Assembly (NCBI RefSeq): GCF_004348595.1
Contig: NZ_SMKD01000061.1
Coordinates: forward strand, 1-32,701
DNA from: Micromonospora sp. KC723
GTDB lineage: Bacteria > Actinomycetota > Actinomycetes > Mycobacteriales > Micromonosporaceae
Direction: 5' to 3'
Length of the DNA: 32,701 nucleotides
The first letter of the stretch is position 1. Each line of letters begins with the position of its first letter. The notes below the pieces were generated by a model, which was given only the letters and a program-made list of their open reading frames with translations, had not been told where the DNA came from and ran no database searches. The position numbers and the translations under genes were made by a program. Shown here in pieces: positions 15,801-22,493 of the stretch.

Positions 15801-17349
15801 CCGCGACCTCACCCTTCGCCTCGACAGTGATCTTGCGGCTCAGGTCGCCCTGCGCCACTGCGGTCGCGACCAGGGCGATCGACCGCACCTGGTTGGTGAG
15901 GTTGTTGGCCATCTCGTTGACGTTGTCGGTGAGGTCCTTCCAGGTGCCACCGACGTTGAGCACCCGGGCCTGGCCACCGAGACGCCCCTCGGTGCCCACC
16001 TCACGCGCCACCCGGGTCACCTCGTCGGCGAACGCGGAGAGCTGGTCGACCATCGTGTTGATGGTCTCCTTCAGGGCCAGGATCTCCCCGCGCGCGTCGA
16101 CCCGGATCTTCTGGGTCAGGTCGCCCTTGGCCACGGCGGTGGTCACCTCGGCGATGCTGCGCACCTGGGCGGTGAGGTTGTCCGCCATCACGTTCACCGA
16201 TTCGGTGAGGTCCTTCCAGGTGCCCGAGACGCCCTTGACGTCGGCCTGGCCGCCGAGACGGCCCTCCGTGCCCACCTCACGCGCCACCCGGGTCACCTCG
16301 GCGGCGAACGACGACAACTGGTCCACCATCGTGTTGATGGTGTTCTTCAACTCCAGGATCTCGCCGTGCGCGGTCACGGTGATCTTCTGCGACAGGTCGC
16401 CCCGGGCCACCGCCGTGGCCACCTGGGCGATGCTGCGCACCTGGTCGGTGAGGTTGCCGGCCATCGAGTTCACCGAGTCGGTGAGGTCGCGCCAGGTGCC
16501 GGCGACGCCGCTGACCTGGGCCTGGCCGCCGAGCCTCCCGTCGGTGCCCACCTCGCGGGCGACGCGGGTCACCTCGGCGGCGAACGACGACAGTTGGTCC
16601 ACCATCGTGTTGATGGTGCTCTTGAGCTCCAGGATCTCGCCCCGGGCGTCGACGGTGATCTTCTGCGACAGGTCGCCCCGGGCGACCGCCGTGGTCACCT
16701 GGGCGATGTTGCGGACCTGACTGGTCAGGTTGCCGGCCATGAAGTTCACCGAGTCGGTGAGGTCACGCCAGGTGCCGGCGACGCCGGGGACCTCGGCCTG
16801 GCCGCCGAGGCGGCCCTCGCTGCCCACCTCGCGGGCGACCCGGGTCACCTCGTCGGCGAACGACGACAACTGGTCCACCATCGTGTTGATGGTGATCTTC
16901 AGCTCCAGGATCTCGCCCCGGACGTCGACGGTGATCTTCTGCGACAGGTCGCCCCGGGCCACCGCCGTGGCCACCTCGGCGATGTCCCGTACCTGGTCGG
17001 TGAGGTTGCCGGCCATGGCGTTCACCGAGTCGGTGAGGTCCTTCCAGGTGCCGGAGACACCGGGCACCTCCGCCTGGCCGCCCAACTGCCCCTCCGTGCC
17101 CACCTCGCGGGCGACCCGGGTCACCTCGGAGGTGAACAGCGAGAGCTGGTCGACCATGCCGTTGAAGACGGTGGCGATCTCCCCGAGCAGGCCGTCGGCG
17201 TCCTCCGGCAGCCGGGTGCCGAAGTCACCGTCGCGTACGGCGGTCAGACCCGCCAGCAGCTGCCGCAGCCCCGGATCCGCCACCGGGGAGGCGCCCGTAG
17301 CCGTACCGTGCGGTCGGGTCTCCCCCGTCATGTCGCCCACCACAACCAC
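12823..17349 (-). CDS. Soluble poly-HAMP hybrid histidine kinase with GAF, pseudo-receiver and receiver domains
   Basis: A 1508-residue hybrid sensor kinase without any membrane segment. Residues about 41-725 are a HAMP array of 92-residue units. A GAF domain spans about 745-905 and a Glu/Gln-rich coiled coil about 905-960. HisKA carries phospho-acceptor H970 in MSHELRTP. HATPase has N1086/N1090, DTGIG from D1129, and GTGLGL near 1160. A degenerate receiver is at about 1235-1355 and an intact receiver at 1389-1505 with D1439, T1469 and K1491. The layout recalls fungal group III (Nik1/Os-1) osmosensing kinases. It lies downstream of a SigB/SigF-type sigma gene on the same strand. Start may be GTG 17349 or ATG 17331; TACTTT (17402-17397) is a possible -10. 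The signal and the output partner are unknown. Confidence 0.92.
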   Translation of the reverse strand: MVVVGDMTGETRPHGTATGASPVADPGLRQLLAGLTAVRDGDFGTRLPEDADGLLGEIATVFNGMVDQLSLFTSEVTRVAREVGTEGQLGGQAEVPGVSGTWKDLTDSVNAMAGNLTDQVRDIAEVATAVARGDLSQKITVDVRGEILELKITINTMVDQLSSFADEVTRVAREVGSEGRLGGQAEVPGVAGTWRDLTDSVNFMAGNLTSQVRNIAQVTTAVARGDLSQKITVDARGEILELKSTINTMVDQLSSFAAEVTRVAREVGTDGRLGGQAQVSGVAGTWRDLTDSVNSMAGNLTDQVRSIAQVATAVARGDLSQKITVTAHGEILELKNTINTMVDQLSSFAAEVTRVAREVGTEGRLGGQADVKGVSGTWKDLTESVNVMADNLTAQVRSIAEVTTAVAKGDLTQKIRVDARGEILALKETINTMVDQLSAFADEVTRVAREVGTEGRLGGQARVLNVGGTWKDLTDNVNEMANNLTNQVRSIALVATAVAQGDLSRKITVEAKGEVAVLAQTINTMVDTLGAFADEVTRVAREVGTEGRLGGQARVPNVAGTWKDLTDNVNSMANNLTGQVRNIAQVTTAVAQGDLTRKIDVDARGEILELKTTINTMVDQLSSFAAEVTRVAREVGSEGRLGGQAEVEGVSGTWKRLTENVNELAGNLTRQVRAIAEVTSAVATGDLTRSITVDAPGEVGELKDNINSMVESLRETTRTNQEQDWLKTNLARISGLMQGHRDLEVVAGLVMNELAPLVSAQLGTFLLVDDTTDGTALRVVGGYGHDASRRRYALGDSLVGQAALSKRAIVVDAVPVDYVTVSSSLGAAAPRHLVVLPILFEDQVLGVIELASMSRFTEIQRDFLDQLTETIGVNVNTIVANARTDVLLTESQRLAAELQARSEELQARSEELQRSNAELEDKAALLVRQNHDIETKNSEIEQARQELEARAQQLALASKYKSEFLANMSHELRTPLNSLLILAQLLAQNPSRNLTTKQVEYATVIHSAGTDLLQLINDILDLSKVEAGKMDINPETFDLSTLRDYVDATFRPLTTPRGLELDIVTGPDVPTQLHTDEQRLRQVLRNLVSNAVKFTEKGRVQLRIERARPEELPATMAEREQVIAFRVVDTGIGIAEQHLGAIFDAFQQADGTTSRRYGGTGLGLSISREIAHLLGGRITAQSVLGKGSIFTLYLPVTSSETAVPAATESPAALPVAVPAATETAAQWRAEQLRRVMVLEHDDMGLLTLLARGVALGLTDLPVEVSTVADTASAVETLAANRHHLLVLHLDMPEDSGSALLKALHDDLNLRAVPVLAYHGNPLTPGQEALLQAMADDRPLEVLRSLDDLRERIALHLSVDTPERVVPFTPVVADAPAPGDPLSVALAGRKVLVVDDDARNVFALTNILELHGIDVVYAENGRKGIETLMRHDDIDLVLMDVMMPEMDGYAATAAIRAMPRYADLPIIAVTAKAMHGDRDKSISSGASDYVTKPVDADDLLHCIHRWLTA
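15177..17229 (-). repeat. Tandem 276-bp coding repeats (HAMP array)
   Basis: Within the kinase gene the segment TRVAREVG recurs at residues 77, 169, 261, 353, 445, 537 and 629, exactly 92 codons apart. The GDL(S/T) segment recurs at about 41, 133, 225, 317, 409, 501, 593 and 685. Each unit holds one canonical and one divergent HAMP module, giving about fifteen in all. DNA identity between units is high, including long shared stretches around the TRVAREVG and TINTMVDQL segments, so recombination could change the copy number. Confidence 0.85.
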
Positions 17350-17573
17350 CTATGCGCTGCCGCCGGCGGCAAGCCGGCGATCCAACATCGACCGCGAAAG
17401 TATGCACAGGATTCGTCCGGCCCGCGCACCAGGCCGAGCCGCGCGTCGGGGGGCGGGCGCGGCGACGCCGTCCGCCGGTGATTGTCGGGAACCCGAACGC
17501 CCGCACGGTCGCCGGTTTCTCGACGACGGGTGCGGGCGTGCGGTACGCGGGTGCCGGCCGGGCACCCGGCGGG

Positions 17574-18389
17574 TCAGTGCGCTTCGGCGAGCTGACCGCG
17601 CAGCTTCGTCAGTGCGCGGGCCAGCAGCCGGGAGACGTGCATCTGGGAGACGCCGACCTGCTTGGCGATCTCGCTCTGGGTCAGGTTGCCGTAGAAGCGC
17701 AGGGTGAGGATCTTCTGCTCGCGCTCGTCGAGGGTGGCCAGTGCCGGACCGAGGGCGACCCGCAGCTCGGCCAGCTCGAACTCGTTGTCCTCGGCGCCGA
17801 GGGTGTCGCCGAGTTCCGTGGCGCTGTCGCCGTCACCGATGGGGGTGGACAGCGAGACGGCGTTGTACGCCCGGGCGCCCTCCAGGCCCTCCAGGACCTC
17901 TTCCTCGGTGATCTCCAGGTGGGCGGCGATGTCGGCGACCGTGGGGGCCCGGTTCAACGTCTGGGTGAGGGTGCCGTTGGCCTCGGTGATGCGCAGCCGC
18001 AGTTCCTGCAACCGGCGCGGCACCCGGATGTTCCACGTGCGGTCACGGAAGTGCCGCTTGATCTCGCCGAGGATGGTCGGGATGGCGAAGCCGGCGAAGT
18101 CGACACCACGGGAGGCGTCGAACCGGTCCACCGCCTTGATCAGACCGAGAGCCGCCGTCTGGGCGAGGTCGCCGTGGGGCTCGCCTCGGCCGCTGTAGCG
18201 GGCGGCGAGGTGGTTGGCCAGTGGCAGCCAGGCCTCGATGACCCGGTCGCGCAGCGCCCGCCGGTCCGGGTGCGCCTCGGGAAGCGCGCACAGGGCCGCG
18301 ATCAGCTCGCTGGCGAGAGACTCCTCACCGCTCACCGCCGAACGGGGCGTGTCGGTGCTCGTCGTCGGCGCGATCGTCGTCGTGGTCAT
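17574..18389 (-). CDS. RNA polymerase sigma factor, SigB/SigF family
   Basis: A 271-residue group 3 sigma-70 factor. Region 2 (about residues 45-115) has DLAQTAALGLIKAVDRFD for core binding and GVDFAGFAIPTILGEIKRHF for -10 recognition. Region 3 (about 120-195) includes APTVADIAAHLEITEEEVLE, and region 4 (about 215-268) has the helix-turn-helix LTQSEIAKQVGVSQMHVSRL for -35 recognition. This is the general-stress/sporulation branch found in Streptomyces SigB/SigF and Bacillus SigB. The ATG at 18389 has a gggaaggg ribosome binding site. No anti-sigma (RsbW-type) or anti-anti-sigma gene is next to it. The poly-HAMP kinase gene follows 224 bases downstream on the same strand, with no gene in that gap, so a functional link in stress response is plausible. 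Confidence 0.92.
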   Translation of the reverse strand: MTTTTIAPTTSTDTPRSAVSGEESLASELIAALCALPEAHPDRRALRDRVIEAWLPLANHLAARYSGRGEPHGDLAQTAALGLIKAVDRFDASRGVDFAGFAIPTILGEIKRHFRDRTWNIRVPRRLQELRLRITEANGTLTQTLNRAPTVADIAAHLEITEEEVLEGLEGARAYNAVSLSTPIGDGDSATELGDTLGAEDNEFELAELRVALGPALATLDEREQKILTLRFYGNLTQSEIAKQVGVSQMHVSRLLARALTKLRGQLAEAH

Positions 18390-18445
18390 GCTGCCCTTCC
18401 CGTCCTACGAAGATCGGGTGCCCTTCAGCACCGGTCGTGCCAGTC

Positions 18446-18474
18446 ACACTAAACCAAACGGCCGCACCAATCAA
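18446..18474 (-). promoter_or_regulatory. Sigma-70-like promoter for the sigma factor gene
   Basis: On the minus strand TTGATT (18474-18469), a 17-base spacer and TAGTGT (18451-18446) form a good housekeeping-type promoter. Transcription would start near 18439, giving a leader of about 50 bases that contains the gggaaggg ribosome binding site. No SigB-type GTTT/GGGTA arrangement is obvious, so autoregulation is not supported. Confidence 0.55.
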
Positions 18475-18523
18475 CCGAACGGACGATGGATGTAATACGT
18501 GAATCTGGACAAACGCCTTGGAG

Positions 18524-18733
18524 ATGCCCGCACCACCGCTCTTTGCCGTCTCGGAGGGCGGCAACGCCACCGAGGTGTTCAACAACCCGGTGAACGCCGG
18601 CGACGAGGGCAGCGCCGCCTTCAAGCCGGGCACCTGCCACGGAGGCACGTACACCGGCACCGGGATGCTCACCGAGTCGGGCGCCGTCATGCGCAACCGA
18701 ATCCGCACCCCGGACACCTTCCCCACCGGCTGA
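18524..18733 (+). CDS. Small hypothetical protein (69 aa)
   Basis: A 69-residue frame with about 93 percent G/C at third codon positions and a lower value at second positions, which favours real coding. The product is rich in Gly, Thr and Asn (AVSEGGNATEVFNNP, later CHGGTYTGTGM) with a single Cys and no signal peptide or membrane segment. An in-frame stop at 18500 limits the start to TTG 18518 or ATG 18524; GGAG directly abuts the ATG, so TTG may be used. A 17-bp terminator hairpin begins three bases after its stop. The opposite strand also has an open frame here, but it would cross the sigma factor promoter. I do not recognise the family. Confidence 0.45.
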   Translation: MPAPPLFAVSEGGNATEVFNNPVNAGDEGSAAFKPGTCHGGTYTGTGMLTESGAVMRNRIRTPDTFPTG

Positions 18734-18736
18734 GCC

Positions 18737-18784
18737 GCGCCACCCGGCGCCCCTCCCGCTCAGGGACGGGGCGCCGGGTGGCGC
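18737..18784. terminator. Bidirectional terminator hairpin
   Basis: A perfect 17-base-pair inverted repeat (18737-18753 with 18768-18784, 14-base loop) sits exactly between the stop of the 69-codon gene (18733) and the stop of the convergent FAD enzyme (18787). The position and strength argue for a terminator serving both directions. Confidence 0.75.
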
Positions 18785-18786
18785 TG

Positions 18787-20445
18787 TCAGCCGAGGGCCG
18801 CCGCCGCGGCCCGTCCCGCGGTACGACCGGAGAAGAGGCAGCCACCGAGGAAGGTGCCCTCCAGTGCGCGGTAACCGTGCATGCCGCCGCCGCCGAAACC
18901 CGCGACCTCGCCGGCGGCGTACACCCCGCCCAGCGGCTCGCCGTCGGGTCGCAGCACCCGGCCGGACAGGTCGGTGTGCAGCCCGCCCAGAGTCTTGCGG
19001 GTCAGCACGTGCAGTTGGACGGCGATCAGCGGGCCGGACGCCGGGTCGAGCACCCGGTGCGGGGTGGCGACCCGGACGAGCCGGTCGCCCCGGTAACGGC
19101 GGGCGTCCCGGATGGCGTGCAGCTGGGCGTCCTTGCCGAACGGGTGGGCGATCTCGCGGTCGCGGGCCTCGACGAGCCGGCGCAGCTCGGCCCCGTCGAG
19201 CTGCGGCCCGCCTGCCTCGGCGGCCAGCTTGTTCATCCCGTCGACCAGGTCCGGCAGGGTGTCGGCGACGACGAAGTCCGCCCCGGCGCGCATGAACGCC
19301 GCCACCGGCCCAGGCGCGCCGGGGCGGACCCGTCGCAGGACCTGCCGGACGCTGCGGTTGGTCAGGTCGGGGTTCTGCTCGGAGCCCGACAGCGCGAACT
19401 CCTTCTCGATGATCTTCTGGGTGAGCAGGAACCAGCTGTAGTCGTACCCGGTGCTGCGCAGGTGGCGCAGGGTGTCGAGGGTGTCGAAGCCGGGGAAGAG
19501 CGGAGCCGGCAACCGGCGTCCGGCGGCGTCGAGCCAGAGCGACGACGGGCCCGGCAGGATCCGGATGCCGTGCTGGGGCCAGATCGGGTCCCAGTTGCGC
19601 AGCCCCTCGGTGTAGTGCCACATCCGGTCCGGGTTGATGACCTGCCCGCCGGCCGCCTCGGTGATGGCGAGCATGCGGCCGTCGACGTGCGCCGGCACGC
19701 CGGCGACCATCCGGGCCGGTGGGACCCCCAGCCGCGCCGGCCAGGCCCGGCGCACCAGGTCGTGGTTGCCGCCGATCCCACCGGAGGTGATGATCACGGC
19801 CTGCGCGTCGTACCCGAAGTCGCCGACCGGCACCCGGGAGGTGCTGCGCCCCCGCGCAGCGTCGTCGGGTTCCAGAACGGTCCCCCGCACGCCGGTGACC
19901 GCACCGCCGGTGGTGACCAGTTCGTCGACCCGGTGCCGGAACAGCAGCCGAATCCGCCCCTCGGCCTCGGCCTGGCGGACCCGGCGGGCGAACGGTTCGA
20001 CCACGCCGGGGCCGGTGCCCCAGGTGATGTGGAACCGGGGCACCGAGTTGCCGTGCCCGTCCGCCGCCGCCCCGCCCCGCTCGGCCCAGCTGACCACCGG
20101 GAAGAGCCGGTGGCCCATCCCCCGCAACCAGGCCCGCTTCTCGCCGGCGGCGAAGTGCACGTACGCCTCGGCCCACAAGCGCGGCCAGTGGTCCTCCGGC
20201 CGGTCGAAGGCGGCGCTGCCGGTCCAGTCCTGCCAGGCCAGCTCGACCGAGTCGCGGATGCCCATCCTCCGCTGCTCGGGTGAGTCGACGAAGAAGAGCC
20301 CGCCGAAGGACCAGTGCGCCTGCCCGCCGAGGTTCTGCTCCGGTTCCTGGTCCAGCAGCAGCACCCGGCGGCCGGCGTCGGCGGCCTCGGCGGCGGCGAC
20401 CAGGCCGGCCAGCCCGGCACCGATCACGATGACGTCGGTATCCAT
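18787..20445 (-). CDS. FAD-binding dehydrogenase (fumarate reductase/KstD-like flavoprotein)
   Basis: A 552-residue flavoprotein of the FAD_binding_2 family. It starts with the dinucleotide-binding fold (VIVIGAGLAGLVAAAEAADAG, Gly triad near residues 9-14). It then has the family's substrate-capping domain and a C-terminal FAD-contact segment with GGxHTDLSGRVL and GVYAAGEVAGFGGGGMHGYRALEGT. Relatives dehydrogenate or reduce C-C bonds in steroids, fumarate and similar compounds, and many actinomycete members of this length are uncharacterised 'FAD-binding dehydrogenases'. I start it at ATG 20445, where the Rossmann fold begins immediately and TACCGT lies seven bases upstream (leaderless style); longer starts reach 20496. 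A palindromic operator lies about 67 bases upstream. The substrate is unknown. Confidence 0.85.
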   Translation of the reverse strand: MDTDVIVIGAGLAGLVAAAEAADAGRRVLLLDQEPEQNLGGQAHWSFGGLFFVDSPEQRRMGIRDSVELAWQDWTGSAAFDRPEDHWPRLWAEAYVHFAAGEKRAWLRGMGHRLFPVVSWAERGGAAADGHGNSVPRFHITWGTGPGVVEPFARRVRQAEAEGRIRLLFRHRVDELVTTGGAVTGVRGTVLEPDDAARGRSTSRVPVGDFGYDAQAVIITSGGIGGNHDLVRRAWPARLGVPPARMVAGVPAHVDGRMLAITEAAGGQVINPDRMWHYTEGLRNWDPIWPQHGIRILPGPSSLWLDAAGRRLPAPLFPGFDTLDTLRHLRSTGYDYSWFLLTQKIIEKEFALSGSEQNPDLTNRSVRQVLRRVRPGAPGPVAAFMRAGADFVVADTLPDLVDGMNKLAAEAGGPQLDGAELRRLVEARDREIAHPFGKDAQLHAIRDARRYRGDRLVRVATPHRVLDPASGPLIAVQLHVLTRKTLGGLHTDLSGRVLRPDGEPLGGVYAAGEVAGFGGGGMHGYRALEGTFLGGCLFSGRTAGRAAAAALG

Positions 20446-20452
20446 CTGCCAG

Positions 20453-20458
20453 ACGGTA
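20453..20458 (-). promoter_or_regulatory. Probable -10 box of a leaderless promoter for the FAD enzyme
   Basis: On the minus strand TACCGT is followed by seven bases and the ATG at 20445, with no Shine-Dalgarno sequence. It supports the shorter start of the flavoprotein. Confidence 0.4.
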
Positions 20459-20511
20459 CGCACTCCGCCGCCAGAGTCATCGGCACCGAAGGACAAGATC
20501 CGCCCCCGGTT

Positions 20512-20529
20512 TTGTCATCCGGATGACAA
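20512..20529. promoter_or_regulatory. Perfect 18-bp palindromic operator
   Basis: TTGTCATCCGGATGACAA is a perfect palindrome in the region between the divergent FAD enzyme and CopC/CopD genes. No regulator gene is adjacent, so the binding protein is unknown. The inner ten bases, CATCCGGATG, are identical to the core of the palindrome at 4972-4987, which suggests regulators of one family. Confidence 0.6.
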
Positions 20530-20659
20530 GAGTGGCCGGTCTCCGACACGCGGACGGGCCGCGCGACCGGGCAGACCCGACGCCGACCGGCGTGCCCGCC
20601 ACGGTGGTGAATTGGTCGCCGCGTTGAACCTTCCGGCCGCCGCGTCCGAACCAGTCTGC

Positions 20660-22294
20660 GTGCGTACCCGATCAGCCGCCCTGGGGCTGCTCCTGGCCCT
20701 GCTCTGCGTCCCGCTGGCCCCGCCTGCCCCGGCGTCCGCCCATGCCGTGCTGGTCGCCACCGCCCCGGCGCGGGACGCGGTGATCAGCGCCCCACCGTCG
20801 GAGGTGGTGGTCACCTTCAGCGAGCCGATCGCGCCCGTTGCCGGCCGGGTGCAGGTGCTCGGCCCCGACGGGAAGAAGGTGCACACCGGCGAGCCGGTGG
20901 TCCGGGGGGCGACCATGCGGATTCCGGTCCGGGTGCCGGACCGCCCACTCGGCACGTACCTGGTGAGCTACCGGGTGATCTCCGCCGACAGTCACCCGGT
21001 CGCCGGCAGCTTCACCTACTCCGCCGGGGCGCCCTCGGCGAGCCCGCCCCGGGCGGACGACGGGACCGATCGGCGACCGGCCGGCGCGCTGGTGCCCGCC
21101 GCCAAGTACGTGGGCTACCTGGGGCTCGTGCTGGCCGTCGGCCCGACGCTGCTCGCCGCCGGCCTGTGGCCCCGCCGTCGCCCCCGCCGACCGGCGGCCG
21201 TCACCGCGTACGCCGGACTGTGCCTGGTGGTCGCGGCAACCGCCGCCACCTGGGTCGGCCAGGCCGCGGACATGGTCGGCGCGCCGGTCGACGCGCTCAC
21301 CCCCGGTGACCTGGAGGCGGTCGCCGACAGCGACGTCGGCCCGGTGCTCGCCGCGCGGGTGGCGCTGGCCGGTGTCGCCGCGGGATTGCTGCCCGCCGTG
21401 CTGTCCGGACGGGCCGGACGGTGGCGGGCGGCGTCCCTCGTGCTGGTCGCGGTGGCCGGGCTGGCGACCTGGCCGCTGGCGGGCCACCCGGTGGCCTCGC
21501 CGCTGCCGCCGGTCAGCATCACCGCCGCCGTCGTTCACCTCGCCGCCATGAGCGTCTGGGTGGGAGGTCTGTTCGGCGTGCTGGTGTTCCTGCTGCGCGG
21601 CACCCACGAGCGGGTGCTGGCGCGGATCCTGCCGGCCTGGTCCCGGTGGGCGACCCTCGCCGTGGGTTGGCTGGTCGCCACCGGCGTCGGGCAGGCCGCG
21701 ATCGAGCTGGGCCGGCCCGAAGCCCTGGTCGGCACCACCTACGGACGGCTGCTGCTCGGCAAGGCGGGACTGCTGGCCGCCGTGCTCGCGGTCGCCGCCG
21801 GGCAGCGCCGGATGGTGCGCCGGAAGGTGGCGGCGGGCCGTCGGGGCCGGGTCGCGGTGGCCGCCGCCGTCGAGGTGGCCGCCACCGCCGTGGTGCTGGC
21901 GCTGACCGCCGTTCTCGTGCAGACGCCGCCGGGCCGCACCGCCGGCACCGAGGCCGCCCGGGTCGCCCGCGAGGGCGTCGCCCAGACCCTGACCTGCGAG
22001 CTGTACAGCCTCCAGTTCGACATCTACCCGGTGAAGGTGGGGGCGCCGAACTCGTTGCACGCCTACGTGTACACCCCGCAGGGGGTGGCGCTACCGGTCG
22101 CCGAGTGGACGGTCAGCCTGGCGCTGCCGGCCGCCGGCATCGAGCCGGTTCCGGTACGGGTGGAGACCCCGGAGCCGAACCACGGCAGCGCGGAGATCCG
22201 GTTCCCGGTGCCCGGCCGGTGGACGCTGCGGTTCACGGTGCGGACCAGCGACATCGACCAGGCCACCGTCACCACCGTCGTGCCGGTCCGCTGA
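20660..22294 (+). CDS. Copper resistance/import protein: CopC-CopD fusion with C-terminal domain
   Basis: A 544-residue exported membrane protein. A signal peptide (about residues 1-27, cleavage after ASA) exposes a new N-terminal His28 at the head of a CopC beta-barrel (28-120). The CopC part keeps D110 and H112 in SADSHPV, the copper(II) ligands of CopC together with the N-terminal His. CopD follows with about eight membrane helices (about 145-445), including conserved His in AAVVHLAAMSVWVGGL. A C-terminal beta domain of about 110 residues ends the protein. It would bind and move copper across the membrane. GTG 20660 was chosen as it starts the signal peptide; no ribosome binding site is visible. 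It is divergent from the FAD enzyme with a palindrome between them. No copper-chaperone or oxidase gene is next to it. Confidence 0.87.
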   Translation: MRTRSAALGLLLALLCVPLAPPAPASAHAVLVATAPARDAVISAPPSEVVVTFSEPIAPVAGRVQVLGPDGKKVHTGEPVVRGATMRIPVRVPDRPLGTYLVSYRVISADSHPVAGSFTYSAGAPSASPPRADDGTDRRPAGALVPAAKYVGYLGLVLAVGPTLLAAGLWPRRRPRRPAAVTAYAGLCLVVAATAATWVGQAADMVGAPVDALTPGDLEAVADSDVGPVLAARVALAGVAAGLLPAVLSGRAGRWRAASLVLVAVAGLATWPLAGHPVASPLPPVSITAAVVHLAAMSVWVGGLFGVLVFLLRGTHERVLARILPAWSRWATLAVGWLVATGVGQAAIELGRPEALVGTTYGRLLLGKAGLLAAVLAVAAGQRRMVRRKVAAGRRGRVAVAAAVEVAATAVVLALTAVLVQTPPGRTAGTEAARVAREGVAQTLTCELYSLQFDIYPVKVGAPNSLHAYVYTPQGVALPVAEWTVSLALPAAGIEPVPVRVETPEPNHGSAEIRFPVPGRWTLRFTVRTSDIDQATVTTVVPVR

Positions 22295-22319
22295 GTCCCC
22301 GCCGGCGACGACGGCCGGA

Positions 22320-22334
22320 GCCGAAAGTTTCGGC
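22320..22334. promoter_or_regulatory. LacI-type operator 1
   Basis: GCCGAAA-G-TTTCGGC is a perfect inverted repeat around one base, about 160 bases before the LacI gene. It contains the CGAAA-N-TTTCG pattern known for LacI-family repressors in actinomycetes. Confidence 0.6.
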
Positions 22335-22441
22335 CACGTTTCGGGTGTCACCCGTGCCGCCGCCCCACACCAACGCCCCGCCCGACCGGACGACGCGGGC
22401 CTGGCGACTCGGCCGACAGGGGCGCGGCCACCGACGACCGT

Positions 22442-22461
22442 CGAAACTTTCGGGGTATGCT
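22442..22461 (+). promoter_or_regulatory. LacI-type operator 2 with promoter -10 box
   Basis: CGAAACTTTCG (22442-22452) is a second copy of the same operator. Four bases later TATGCT (22456-22461) is a good -10 box; transcription would start near 22468, giving a leader of about 26 bases with a gggagcggg ribosome binding site. The operator thus sits in the promoter spacer, the classic arrangement for autorepression, with the copy at 22320-22334 available for looping. Confidence 0.65.
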
Positions 22462-22493
22462 GCCGACCTGGCCGGGCGACATCGGGAGCGGGT

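Noticed and set aside
15177..17229. Regularly spaced repeats that might suggest a CRISPR-like or satellite array
   Set aside because: The 276-bp period is a multiple of three and encodes 92-residue HAMP units inside one open frame.
14995..17481. Long plus-strand open frames (up to 828 codons) across the sensor kinase gene
   Set aside because: They are antisense shadows of the HAMP repeats. Their peptides merely repeat with the same period, are rich in His/Gly/Asp/Val, and have no known domain, while the minus strand encodes a full multidomain kinase.
17350..17573. Possible small gene or regulatory RNA between sigma factor and kinase genes
   Set aside because: No frame with coding bias and no stable isolated hairpin was seen; only a weak -10-like TACTTT near 17400 for the kinase gene.
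18325..18726. Minus-strand frame of 133 codons upstream of the sigma factor
   Set aside because: It would run through the sigma factor promoter and overlap the sigma start by 65 bases. First- and second-position base use favours the 69-codon plus-strand gene.
19634..20659. Upstream in-frame extension of the CopC/CopD gene
   Set aside because: It is antisense to the FAD enzyme, and a signal peptide with the mature N-terminal His begins at GTG 20660.
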